A stretch of 64,000 nucleotides of DNA from Galbula dea (Eukaryota; Chordata; Aves; Piciformes; Galbulidae): NCBI GenBank assembly GCA_013399015.1, contig VWZX01013781.1, positions 124,001 to 188,000 on the forward strand. Reading direction: 5' to 3'. The notes below the pieces were generated by a model. That model worked only from the letters and a program-made list of their open reading frames with translations, was not told the DNA's origin and did no database searches. Positions 27,601-42,100 of the stretch are shown here, piece after piece (position 1 is the stretch's first letter; each line of letters opens with the position of its first letter). The position numbers were made by a program, and so were the translations under genes.

Positions 27601-30600
27601 GCCTAACCTTCAGAAAGAAAGCAAATTACCACATCGATTTTATCTTCACACACTAATATTTCTCTGAGTTTAGGAAATCAGCAGGAAAATATTAAGGGAG
27701 GAAAAAAGTAGGTTTTCCTCCCATATCTTAAGAGAATGTTTCTCTTCCTATGATGTTTGAGAAACAACTAGAATAAATATTCATAAGAAACTCTTAATCA
27801 CCAGTTTTAAACAAAAACTTCCTAACTCACACCCGACAATTTTTTCAACCCCTTGAAAAGATCTGTAATACTTCTTACCTGATCAAATTTGTTCACATCA
27901 TTTGACAGCAGATTTACTATTTGACCAGTGGTAGTTTTTGCCATAGCTACATTACTGAGACGAAGTGCCTAAAAAAGCCAGAATGGTCTCAGATTGTCAC
28001 AGCTCACAGAGCACAGTACACATATACACAGAAATTCAATACACAAATACAATACCAGGACAAAAGCAGAAAGCACATCTCAGCTTTTTTTTACCTAGTA
28101 CTGAGAGTATCTGGGTACAGTTCAAGAACCTTAGATAACATGTGGGTTAGGTTAAGGATTCTAAAGAAAGTCCTGAGTACAAAAAAAAGAAAAATAATAA
28201 TCTGGGGAATAACCCAAGAATAAAAGTGCTGTAACTATCTTCATGTCTGAAGTTAGTAAAAATGGGAAAACACCAAATAAAAAGCTATTAAAAATAAACA
28301 AAAGAGCCTGTAACTTCTCATTTGCTTTGCTGTCCCCCACATTATGAGCATCTGTTCAAAACAGGAACAGAAAACTCCACCTGAAGAACAAATTATAATC
28401 AGGATAATGTTTGACCAATTGAAAGAATTCTTCTGTTTTGAATGAGATTCCTGACAGAAAACAAAAACCCCATGTTATTCATTTTATGCTCTTAGTTCTT
28501 GCTAACTCTGCAAACTGTGCTTTCCACCTTTGCAAATCAGAGTTAATATCCCTTTACAAATTAATCAGTATGTCCCTTGTTAATAACTCTTGTAAAATTG
28601 TATATCTGAATTATACTAAATAAAGTTTACCACATGCTACAAAAAGCAACAAGAATAAATATCAAATATTTGTATAACCTACTAATAGGATGTGATTATA
28701 AAATACCCCTAAAAAAATCAGATGTGGAAATATGCTGTCTGAAAATTACTGCAAAGATGCAAACTGAAACAGCTCAAAGATGTAGATCACAGACCCTGCT
28801 TCCTGCCATATCTGTTAGAAAGAAAACACGGGTTTGTAGCACAAGTAAAAGGATACACAAAATGTTACATGCATAGCTCACTCCTCAAAAATACTTCACA
28901 TTTTTAGGCAGTGCACATGTACTTCTTCTCCAAACAGTTATTATTAGGATTCCTTTTTGACTGATAATCCAACCTGCAAAGCACTACTTGTTTCAAAAAT
29001 ACTGTTCCAGTATTTTACATGAGCTGCAAGAACATCAGAGACTCAAGCACTATCTGAAGTGTCATTCAAGAAGAGTGCCTTACCTTTCTTGCGCTTCACT
29101 GTTGGGTTACAAAGGTACTCATCACAGAGAGAATCCCTACCCCAACTTCATTGAAACAAGCATTTCAAATTAACTCAATCCCAGCCAGAGTCAGTGCACT
29201 GTGGCTTTAAACACTGCTTTGATCATAACATTTATAAATGCACTCCAAAAGTGAGAAATACTACTGAAGATTATGTAGGGCCACACACCTTTATAAAAGG
29301 CAACCACAGTTTGAATTTACATTATATTTTACACATGCCAATTACCTGTCTGTTTCTAGTACAAAGATCTGCCTGATTTTCTATCTACACATTTTCCATA
29401 CAGATGTATTTTCCAGCAAGCTCCCTTTCTCAAACAAAATAGGTTTTAACTATATGAACTAATAAGAGCACTTTGTACACTTGACATCTTAGGTTAAACT
29501 TTTTTTTTCCCTAGATGTAGGCCTAATTTAACTTCTTTAATCATGCTTTGCCTCCTGCACTCCTGTCTTTGTGTTTTAATCTTTCCCTGCCCCAAACAGT
29601 TAATTCAAAAGCACATCAAAAATTAAGAACTGACCATAGAAAGGAATAATATAACTGTTCAGTCAAATAACTCCTGACATCTTTCTGGCTGCTTTCTGTC
29701 TCCAACAAATACTTCACAGCTCAGACTGCTTTAGTATTTATTCTGAAGCAAAAAGAACCTCTAGAAGTCTTCAAAAAAAAGAGTAAATAATCAGCCTTCC
29801 ATAAGTAGCCTTGAGATTCTGAGTCATGAGACACATTCCATTTTCATTTTTATTACAAGCTTCCTGCATGCACCACTAATACTTCTCACTGATCACAAAA
29901 CATATTGGTGTTTGACTACAGGTTTTTGCAGATGAGATTTTAACTTTCCAGGAAATGATAAAGGGTCTAAAACTTAAGAATTACAAGCATTTCAAGTTCT
30001 CCATTAAGGATGTTCTCTCATCCAACCCATTCCTCCTCACCAATCCAGGTTATTATTTACTACAGCAATTAACGAACACTGCTGAAGTGCTGATAAGTTA
30101 GTATCCAGATTCTTTCAAAAGTCTATATGAAGATAAAGAGAAACTAGGACCTATCTATCATGAGGACAAGATAATGAAGACAAATGAATACAAAGGTTTA
30201 TTAATGTTCTGCTGTGACCTCAGCCTTCATCCTCAGGAGTAAACATTTATGAGATGAAGGGAGATTAATTTTCCTTTTAATCACATCTCTAGAAATAAGG
30301 GTGCCTATTACAAACACTTCTTTTCCAAGCTTCTAAGCTACCATCAACACAGCAACAAACATCATTGCTGTATACATATTTCATGAATTTCAAACTGTTA
30401 TCATAATGAGTTTAGTAAATTAATACCTTAGAGAGATGTTTATGCACAAGAAAACAGTGTGCCATGTTAGAGCTGAGTTCCCAGAGGATAATTTCCAAGG
30501 TATCAGAAGAGGGAGGAGAATAAATATGCATATAAAAAGCAATCACCACTTCCAATGGAGGCATTTTTACTCTTCTTGCTTTCCTGCTTTGCCCAAAACC

Positions 30601-33600
30601 TTCATATGACCTATACCAGTAGGACGAGGGTTTGTTTTAAGTGGATAGTACCTATGTTTAATGCTTAAAATAGCATGGATTTCTTTACATTCTAAAGAAA
30701 CTTTACAGTCCTGATCCTTCAATTAAACTTCTTTGCTGAGGTAAGAAGTGGCAAGCCACTATTCTAGCAGCACTAAAAGCCAGAAAGATAGGGCATTTTC
30801 CTTTCCAAAATCCCATGTCTGGAAATGAAGATGGGTTCAATGGTTTGGGTAGTGCCAACAGCATCAGAGGAGGAAAGCAGACATTTACAATTGGGTTGTT
30901 TGCTCCCCGGAGCATGCCCAGGCCACCATTTCATCCTGGATGTCATACAACTCCTTCCTGTAGCTAACTTCCATAACTTCTCTTGTTCCACTTCCACCTG
31001 CTCGTGGTGTTCAGTCTGTCTGTAGTACAGGACAGTAATTTCTTCATCAGGACACACAGATAGCAAAGAAATTCCAGCTTATGAAGGACTCCAGTGCTCC
31101 CACAATAAAATCAGTAAACGATACTAAAAAATGCTTCTACCCTAGCTTTCGGATTCAGCTTGATTCTGAAACATGTACTCCTCTGCCTACTCCAGGTGGG
31201 GTCTCACAAAGCAGAGCAGGGGGGAGAATCACTTCCCTTGACCCACTGTCAACACTTCTCTTGATGCAGCCCACAATTCAGTTAGCCTTCTGGGCTGCAA
31301 GCACACATTACTGGCTCACCTCCAGCCTTTCATCCACCAGTACCTGCAAGTCCTTCATGTCAGGGATGCTCTCAATCCCCTAAGCCCCATCCCTGGAAAC
31401 ATTCAAGGTCAGGTTGGACGAGGCTCTGAGCAACCTAATCTAGTTAAAGATGTCCCTGCTCAGTGCAGACGGATTGGACCGGATGACCTTTAAAGGTCCC
31501 TTCCAACCCAAAATGTTCTACGAAGACGCCGAGCATGGAAGCAGCCAGCAGGGGGCAGCAGCAGTACCGCAGCATCGCTGCCTCTCTCAGAACTAACTCG
31601 ATGGATGCCCTGAGGGAAGGGGGCAGCCTCTCTGACTCGCAGAGGCACTCACTACTTCTACAGCATTGATGAAATAAAATATAGGTAAATCCAACCATTA
31701 ACCATTACAGATAGGGAAAGGGTGTACGTGGAAATTGGACAATTGAAGCAATTCCCAGGCAACCAAGAGTGCTGAAGCAAACGATGACAGCCAAGCACAT
31801 CCTCCCCCGGGGATGAAACTGCAGGGCTGAGTATCTGCAGCATCCCCCGGGAGCTCTGCCCATCTCCTGCTGTATGCTGACCACCTCCTACAGCTCCAGT
31901 ACACAACCCTTCCACTAGCAACAGGGAGAGGGCCTCCTATTCGATAGCATGAGCAGGCAAATATCAGCTTTAGGGCTATTTAATTCACCACCTTCACTAG
32001 GAGGTCCTGAAGCTGTCATTCAGACACCATATTACCAAAGAGAAAGCAAAAGCACATATATACCATCAAGGTTGGATACATATTAGCATGCATTACATTT
32101 CTACAAATGAGTAGCTTCAATGGAATTGCAAGCATGAACATTAACAAATAACTGTGTTTTTAAACTCCCCTAATAAAATAGCTGTCAAATGCCAACTATA
32201 CCTGTAAAGAGGTTTGCTTACCTTCCGGTAAATCATATGACACATAGCTACCCTCAGCTTCATGCCAGCCCGCTGTACATGGTAGAAGTATAAGTGGTGC
32301 ATTATAGCTAGAATAAGCGTGCACACAGAGAGAGCAGCTGCGTAGCAGTATGCAAAATTCAAATCAACCTCATATGAGGAATCATAGTTTTCAAAGTAAT
32401 TAATAATTTTCCCCAAAAATATTGGCTGAATTATTTTGAGGGTTTCCTGAAAGGAAAAAAAAAAAAAATAGAAGTATTAACAATTTCCTATCATAGCATA
32501 CTACTCAAGTTTGTAACCCAGCAAACAAGAGCCAAGTACTGCTGCCAGCCACATCCCATATTGTATTGTCCTTACTGTACTCTAAAATGTCCATTTTTAT
32601 CAACATATAATCCAAAAGAAGTATGTCCCACATTAAAATTTAGCTGAATCTTTAAAAAGAACTCTCTTGATTACCACTAAAAACTTTGATGTTATAAAAC
32701 CTGAATGAATATATATTACACTTTCATTTTTAAAGATGACAGTGTGCCCTTTACAGCCACTTACATATATAGCAAAAAAACCCCTTTTTTCTCTTGGGCA
32801 CCCCACTCAGATACCTAAAATACAACTAAACCTTACAAAGCATGTCAAAGGCTTATAATGTTTCAAAAATATTGCACTGAAATCAGCTCTCTATTTCACA
32901 TCTGTAACTCTGCAGTTATGACTCAATTTTTCAGTCTCTACAGAACCATAGCTCTGGTTTACTTTTCTGAGAGAGTACATGGAATGCTACAGATCCTGGG
33001 AACAGCCCAGTATGAAGTCACCAGTATGTATCATGCAATCTGAAAGGCCAAGTTTCACATCGCTGTTAGGGAAGAAGTGTGTTGTATGACATTTTACACC
33101 ACTTACCTCAATCATTGTGAAAATTCCAAAAACTAAATAGGATTTCCAGTAACAAAGGATAATGGCTTTTGTTAAGTGTGGCATTTTTCCTCTCTTTTTT
33201 GCTTTTTGCACCTCTTTATCCCAGTACCTGACAAACAGAACACAAACATGCTGAAGGACAGAGGTAAAATCACAAGGCAATTACCTGGAATAAAATACTT
33301 TCAAAATTACAGCCAGATTGCCATGTTCTGTTTGGTACAACAACAAAAAACATATAAAAGAAGTTAGCAGTCATGTTTTCTCATTCACATAAACACATAG
33401 CACTTCTTGCTCTTGTAGAATCACAAACAATTCACCATTGTTGACTACTATTGCTTTTGACATACTTGCCAATGAGTAACCTTTTCTTTCTTACTCAGAC
33501 GGCCACTCATCTTAGTGAAGCCTATCACTGTATGATCTCCTCACTAAGCTGAGGCAGCGTGGAGTGTCTTTATCTTCCAAAAGCTCTGCTCTTCCTCAGA

Positions 33601-36600
33601 AAGGTTGTGATGTACAACTCTCTCATGTGTGGCCCCTTCCTTTTTCCACTACATGCTTTGATGAGGATGAGCAGATATGGCACAAGAACAAAGGGAACTG
33701 TCTGCACCAGCTTTGTCACTTAACACCACATGTCTCTTTGAAGGCAAGGATTACAGCGACAGAGTGCCAAAGACCTTTACATTACTACCTGTCTGCCCAC
33801 AAGTAGGACACAATCTGTTCACATTAAAATCAAAGACTAATAACAAGCAAGATTTTAACAAGAAAGCATCAGAACTTAAGCAGACTTCTTAAAGCACACT
33901 GTTGCCAGTCAGGACACTCCTGCTTGCTTCTGGAGGCTAAATATTTTCTGTCAGACCCTCTGACCTTGCTAGTTTGAGTGCCGAAATGAGACTAAGGCAG
34001 GAAAGCCAAATTATTTTGCAACAAAGCACACAGGTGAGAATTATACAGTATGGATAAGAAATATTTTTTCTTTTATTTCTACCCTCTGTTTCGTTTTGTT
34101 GTTGTTACCAGTATTATAGAGTTGCCTAAATGCCTCAGAATCAAAACTGAAATAGTGTAGATTCTGTGGTGTTTGTTAGCCCAAGAGAAAAAGCTACTTC
34201 CTTTAGGTGTCTATTTATGAAATGTATTCTCTGCTCCTTGGCCAAGTACATTAAAGAATCAAAAACCACTCTTGTTTTTGAATGCTGTATTTTCTACCAT
34301 TTCCTGGCTCACGGAAAGTGTGTGTCGTTACTGTAAGAATCACTGGAAAGAGTCCATCTTCCTCCACAGTAAACTACCTGAACTGCTTTCAAGGCAACCA
34401 TGGAATCTGGCAAAGCTCTCCAGCTACGAAGATGTTAAAAGCTGCACTCCTACAAGCTTATCACTGCCCTGTTTCTTCAGCTACCTCATCCAGAGCATGA
34501 TGATGTAAGACCTGGTTACAACCTCTAGTTTCTGGATTCTTTTTATTTCCTGAGGAGTCTCTTATCCCCATCAAACTGTTAGGAAAGTTGATTTCCTCTG
34601 CCTTCAGAGTAAAGGCAAGAAATAGCAAGGCCACACTTTCTTAAAACACAGGTCACCCTTCACTAGGAGACACCTCTTCCTCTAATTAAATTTAACCAAA
34701 GACTATCTGAAGACACAAACTTTCTTTATTCCAGGGTCCAAGACAATTTACACAAACTGCTACTCTTGGAAGATATTTCACTCTTAAAAGAAACAGATAG
34801 ATCCTCCTGGGTACATGAATTCATACACAGTCCATGAATGAGGATCTGTAACAAAATAAAACACCTCCTAGGTGCAAGCATTTAGATGTCCAAGGCATTT
34901 TATCCACTTTACTAATGAGTGGCATATTCTGAACATAAGTATTTCTATATACACACATAACACCATAAACAACAGGAAAAAAAAACCTATAACTTTTCCC
35001 CCACTTTTCCATAGCTTTTCTACCACAGGCCAGAAGAGTCACATTAATTTATTAAGGATTACTGCAGTAACACTTGTTTAATAGTCTTACTTTTCCAAGC
35101 ATTCTGCAAAGTATCAAATTAATGACACAATGGAAATCATTATTGAAAAGAAGAATAAAATGCATCCACTGTAAATGAGTTCTAAATATCACTTTTAGTT
35201 CTTCAGCATTTTGAACTGCAGACTCTTAAATTTGACAACTTCTTTTCATTTTACAGTAGGAATAAGAGTCTTGCCTTCTCCAGCAGAAATACAATTAAAG
35301 AGAACAATTCTTCTTCTCCTTACCACTGCAATTCCTCTCCAAGCTTCTCTGAGGAATCTTCTGGCAGCACTTTATACATATCATCTTCTTCAAGCTTCCG
35401 TTTATGGCCAATAATAAATAAGGGATTCAACCACCTATTTAAATACAATATATTAACAAACTGATCAGCAGACCAAAAGAGTAGTAATTTCTTTACACAT
35501 TCATTTACCTCATTTTTCCCTCCTCTTCTCCTGCAGCAAACAACATCCACATATTTTACTGCACATTTCTCTTACCTAAAAATTAAGTCATTCCCATTTT
35601 ACAAATTTTACAAATGGGAAAGCATTTCCTGTTTCCTAAAGTTGTTCACACCCCATAGCACCTTACTCCCAGGCACCCAGACAGACAGCAAAACCCTTCC
35701 TGGCCTTAAGGCAACTGTTTTCTTACAGTGTTGCCTTATATTTAAGGGAAACTTTTTAGCATTCCTTTAAATATTTAGGAAAAAAAAAGCAAACACCTTA
35801 ATTCAACCATTAAAATATTGACAGAGTTATAAATAAAATGCTAATACATACTAAAAGACTTCTTTTTGTAAATATTGTGGCTATTCATTTACATGAGGAA
35901 AAGTCTAACTGCTGTTCAACTGCCATCTTTCCAAATACTAAAGGTCAGTAATTTAAAGACAACCAATTAACTGTTTCTCTGATGTCAATTAACTGTGAAA
36001 GATCATTAATTAATAGTTTTTAACGCTTAATTATTCAGTGGCTTCACCAAGACAGCTTTCATAGCAGCACGTGGTGCACTAGGTGAAGTGTACTGTTTTC
36101 TGCAAGACCTACATGTCAGAATTAAAAAGTGGGATGGTTGACAATGAAGGCATTTTATTCACAACCACGACAGTGGTTATGAATACTCATCAACCAGCTT
36201 TGCATTTCCTTTTCAGGCATGTTCCAATTAAATTCTGTGTACTGGCTTATGAGAAGTTAGTTGATTAGAGAGAGTGAAGGGGCAGGCTGAACCTTAGAAG
36301 GAGGACCTCAGAGTTTCTTTGAAGACACAACTTTTCACAAAACCTTTTTCCCTAGCTCCCTGCCACAACTGCATGTTACAAATGGCATTAATAGTTTTTT
36401 TCCTTCAGTACTTATCATGTTAGCACAGCATCTGTGTGACTCAAAGATTAAGGTCTATCCTTAGAGTAGCCTAACACACTGAAATAGTATTTCTTGATGT
36501 TCAGAGGGAACCCCTCATATTTCAGACTGCACCTATCTCCTCTGAACCCACCACCAGGCACTACTGAGAACAGTCTAACTCCATCAACCTTGTACCCTCC

Positions 36601-39600
36601 CTTCAGGTACTCATATACATTGATGAGATGCCCCTGAGCTTTCTCTTCTCCAAGCTGAACAGTCTCAACTCTTTCAGCCTCTCCTCATAGGAAACATGCT
36701 TCAGTCCCTTTATCACACTTATAGCCCTTCACTAGACTCTTTCCAGTATGTACATGACTCTCTTGTACTGGAGAGCCCAGAACTGGACTCAGGACTCCAG
36801 GTGTAGCCTCACCACCAGTGCTGAACAGTGCTGTCTGTTACTGGCAGGTAGCAGAATGTACAGAGGAAAATAAAAGTCACTTTAAAAATATACTTAAGCA
36901 TACACTTCTAAAAAAAAAAAAAACAATGCTTTTCATGTTACTCTGTTGAACTCCATACCCCTACTTACAGCTTTCAAAACATAGTGAAAAAACACAACCA
37001 AGACACAGGAAGAATAATGTTTCTGTTGAGGGCAACTGCTCTATCCTGATATCAGTTTGATTCAGCACTACAGCCAACAGCAGCAGAAAGTGTTGTCCAC
37101 AGACAGTGTAGTCCACTTGCAAAGTAACTAGATGTAAGGCAATGGTCTCAAGATTTCAGGATGTCTGGAGTCATTTAGCTTACCCTTTGGTTTTAAACTC
37201 TCAAAAAAATTTACCAATGACACAACCACCTTCACTGAGTTCTTACAGGCTGTGGCAAATGCCTTCTGTCCCTTCATCTCCACACCAATCAAGTATTGTA
37301 TGTACTACGAGACCAAATTTCCAAATCAAGTATCAAATGGACACAACAGTGCAGAGTTAAAACTGCCAAAAATCCCAAGCTTTTCAGACTACTAGTTCCA
37401 ATGGCACCTAGTGGAAATTCAGACCTTCTCATATTTTTCTGTTAGTTAAAACCATAATTTGGGTTCAAAACATGTGGAGATGTGGTGCTTGGGGACATGG
37501 TTTAGTGGTGAGCATGGTAGTTTTGGGTGGATGATTGGACTCTATGATCTCAGAGGTGTTTTCCAACCTTAATGATTCTACAATTCTACTGCACTACAAC
37601 CTCTATGTTAACATTAAGGACGACAAAGAAAACCAGCCCAGCGTATGCAGAAAACTGGTCATTCCTTTTGTGACTCATTTATTATAATAGACAATATGGG
37701 AAAGACTCAGCACAAGTCCATATGTTTCTGTAGGGCTAGAGAAAAAAATGCATAAAAAGAACCAATTTAAAAATCACCCACTGTTGAGCTTTCTAACTAC
37801 TCTCCCCCAAAATACTGACCTTCGGGAGATACTGCCATGGAGGTCTTAAAGAGTACAAAAGCTTTTAGCAGTATGCTGTGTTATTGTAGAATATACTGGC
37901 AGATCTTTAGAAGAAGGTTAAAAATGTTTATTTTCAATTTTCCAATTACACTTAGTCCTTGAAGAGCTTTTAGCCCAATAAAGAGGTCTTCTATTGTTCC
38001 ACTGTAAATTCTCAAAATGGCAAGAATAATTCAAGTGTCAGCATCTCACTGATGCGTCTTGAACCTCACCCTTGGAAGGTCTACTTTCAGACAGAAGACT
38101 TAGCAGATATTCATACTCAAGTCAATAATGAAGGAATTTCCACGAGGATGCAACGTCACATGCAAATTACACCTCACGGTATTCTCTGTACTTAAAGAAG
38201 AACCAAGAGCAACCTAGTTCACACAGCCTGCTGTTACTCAAGTCACACACTCCAAACAAACCAAACAAGCCCTTCTCTTCCTTGAAGACTCAGTTAAATT
38301 AAAGAGTGCTGTTAAAGAAAGATTGCAAATAAGGCAATGGTCTACATAAAGAACATTCCTGAAACATCAACTTAGCCATAAAAGAAGACTACTTATTAGA
38401 GTGGTACGTCTTTTGTCCAAGCAGAGATCTGTTAACACTGATCTCTTCAAGGGGGGGATAAAAACGAACCCACAAAAGAGCAGAATCTGTTAAAAACACA
38501 GAAACAGTGCATGCAATATGATTCTTTAATTAAAAAAAAAGCTCAAGTAATAAACGAAATTAAAGATGACCTACAGACATGGAGGCAATATATAGAGAGT
38601 GATGCAAACTACTTATCCCAAGGATGGACTTAAAATGGACTCGCTCCTAATCTATTGCCTGAAGAAAAAGAGAAGCAGTGTAGGAAGGAAGAACTTGCAC
38701 CTCAGACCCACATTTCTGTATTTCCTTCTGAAGCAGTTGTTCAAGTTAAAACAAACAAACAAACAAACCAGGAACCCATAGTCATTGTCTTCTCTTTCCC
38801 CAGGTACCTTCCTGTTTGCTAGGAATTCTGAATAATTTTTAGGGTTTTACACATCACCTAATTTTCAGTCACTCTTTCAAACCACAGGGTTCACATGATG
38901 TCTTTCAAAAAGCCTAGCCCAAATTTTTGCCAACATGAACTATACATAAAAATGTGAATATCTGGAAGAATCTCGAGTACCTCCTGTTCTGCTGGGAACA
39001 CCTCTGTTCCGTTAAGGCGATTAGCTGATCAAAGACATCAGTCTGGAAAGAAGCCCAGAATTAGTCCCTGTTTCTGCCAGAGTACTGATATCATTAGGAA
39101 GAAAGATTAAAAAAAATTAAAAAAAAAAAAAAACCACAAGCAACTAAACAAGCAAAACACTGTAACCTGGTGCAAACCCAAGAGACAGTCAACTGCAAAT
39201 CAGTAAGTCACTGGTCTGACCCCAAAAAGCTTTCCACTTCTACAGCAGTACATTGAGCACTGATAAAAAAAAGAAAGTGATTCATTTCTGAACAAGCAGA
39301 TACACAAAGACCATAATATAAACATTCACTTCCTGCATTTCCCTGCTCCTGGGCCCTGACATTACACACCCTGTAATATTACGACACAGTCAACAGCCGC
39401 AATTTACTCGGCTGTTCAGGGAAGTACAATTTTTACCAGCTGTAATTAGAGCAACTCCACCAGGATTTTGGAAAGCCTCTAAAGTCTGCAGAAAAATCTA
39501 TGAAAGACAGTGCTTTCTTACCCTGGTAAGAGAAGTGACCTCGGGGGGAGGTCTCAAGCACCCTCTGCTTCACAGACACAGCACGTAAACCCTGTCATCC

Positions 39601-42061
39601 CAAAGGCAGGGTCATTGTGCAATCGTAAGAGTCATGCTACTCTTTCACACACAAAATAAAATTTCCTAAATGAGAAAGCTTTTAAATTAGGTTTTAAATC
39701 CCATGATGCTTGCCTTCAGCCAAGGAAGACAAGCATGACAGTTAGGTACATTAAAACAAACAGCAGTGTCCAGCTCAACTGGTTCATTAACGCAGGGATG
39801 AGACCTGCTGTACTTCTGGGTTTATATTGTGTCCTGCTTGTAAATGCTTAAAAAAGTACCACTCTCACACTACAGAGCAGGCTTGTAAAGCTTTCCAGAA
39901 GGAACTGAAAAATTGTGTCACAAACATCAACCAACAAGCACTTCCAATTATATCACAAAGCCAACACAAACTGAAAAAGGATGTGTCTGTTGAGGCCCTG
40001 AGCAGACCCACAGGCCGCAACTGCCCCAACCTTCCACCACAGTCAGTCACTATAATATTGTGGTATCTTCCCCTGAGCAAGTGCAAAATTTTGCTCTTTC
40101 ACTCCTGCTTTATCACTGGCCAAGTTAGAAAAATCAGAATACACAGAATCCTTTTCTAATTAGAAAAAAAAATATTTTTTTGCCCTTCTTTATTTTTAAT
40201 TATAGGTAGAAGTTTAACTTTTGAGTAACTGTACAGGACCCAGTCAAAACCCATATACACTCATCAACTAATTCCTTAAGGAGGTGGTTTACAACCTGCA
40301 TTTTCTCCAGTCCTCTTAAGCCGATTTGTGCATCACATTACAAGCATCGTCTGTTTACAATCAATGTCCAGTTATTTTTCAACAGTTGCACAGGAGAGTC
40401 TTTGTTTACTCAAATTCTTCTATAATACTAGGATTTCATCTCCTTGAGCAGTTTGGCAGCACTACGTCAACTAGTAAGCTGCAAGTAACACGTATTTCTT
40501 TCTCTTTAATCACCTACTTTGGAGCTGCATTTCTGTAAAATAAACAGGGTTTCCTCACCGGAGCTTTTGCTTATAAATTCACATCGCTTGTCCTCCATGG
40601 CTTACCTCAGGTTTCTACCTGCTTCATTGTATTACCCACCTTCACTACTTGGAAGTTCTACACCAGCAGTACAAACTCAGCACTGCTACATATTTGTTCT
40701 CAGTCCAGAGGAGAACTGCTGAAATGGGATGTACAAGACAGTAGGATACACACTGACAGTCTCCAGTGTTATTTCACAAGATTTTGTAAATGTCACTGCA
40801 GCAGTTTGTAGTCATCATGCCATTATTTTCTTTTTTTAAGCCTGACTCTTTCACATGTTCACCCATTCTCTTCTGTAAGTTGCCTGTTCCCACTTCCCCT
40901 TATCAAGGCAGTCATCTACAATTAATAAACCAAGTAAGTTCTGTTTTTTCTTCAGATGCTTTTCACAGAATCACAGAATATTAGGAGTTGGAAGGGACCT
41001 CAAAAGATCATCTAGTCCAACCCCCCTGTAACTGCTGTTTTGGTTGCAACTTCCCTCCCCAGCTTACTGCAGCTTAAACAGTAGATTTTCCTCATAGCTT
41101 ACAGTAGGAAAAAATAGCAATACAATGAAATTACTTCAAAGCCATACTAACTCAAAAACACCCTTCAGTCTTCCAGTTACAAGGCCAGGCTGTATTAACC
41201 TTTGATACTCAGCTTCACCTCACTTTCACAGCACAGCGTACGCAGCTAAGTTGCTGAATATGCACTTTCTGACGTTGACACTAACTCAATTGGTATTTGA
41301 CTGCATTTATTGCAGGCTATTCACATGCTGTTCATCTACTCTGCAGTATCTGATTACTCCAACATACTTTGTGATACTACAGGTGGCAAGAAAAAGTGAC
41401 AACAGGGCAACAAGGGAACATAAGGGGTGGGTTGGAGGGGGACATAATGCAGCCAAGGTTTTCTGCAAGGCCTGGAATGGAAGAGCAGCATCACCTGTAC
41501 CTGTAGCACTCCAAAGACTATCATTAAAATATTGATACCAAACCCAGCATTCACAGGCCAAGAATAATATCTAAGATACAAAAAGATGTGATACAAAGAT
41601 CTGAAGATCATGCTTTATAACAATAAATTTTAGTACAAGTTATTTGCTGAAGTAGGAGCTAAGTAATTATATAGAGCAAATGGAAAAGAGTTCTTCAGTT
41701 TCGCAGAACAGAGTTGGTCATCCAAACAAGCCTCTAATCTCAGGTTAGCTACTACAGAAACAACTTAGGTGGAGAGGTCAGCTGCTTCATAATTTGAAAA
41801 ATGCATCTCAAAACTGTGCTATAGCTTACATACATGTTAATAGAAAAAAATAAAACAACAACAAAAAGGGTCAAACCTTGAACATAACAGCCTCTGATTT
41901 CAACTTCTAAAAGAAAATGCTATTGTTGAAACCTAATGGTAGCAATTTCTGTATTAACTTCCTTTTTGACAAGTAGTGGAAACAGGAAGATTTAAAATCA
42001 CCTGTTGAGTTCACACTAGTATTACAACAGGTTGAGTGCCAGGGATACAAAAAGAAATTAA

Positions 42062-42100
<39 letters not shown>

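Larger units (their letters stand above)
27969..32221 (-). other. ABCC4: ABCC4 intron 4 (4.3 kb)
   Basis: It holds two abutting CR1 fragments in opposite orientation (31150-31384 and 31385-31527). The remainder is AT-rich with no recognised gene. Confidence 0.78.

Noticed and set aside
39827..40159. Cys-containing 110-codon open frame in intron 1
   Set aside because: The CPAC start looks zinc-finger-like, but nothing follows the pattern, and it does not begin with an ATG.
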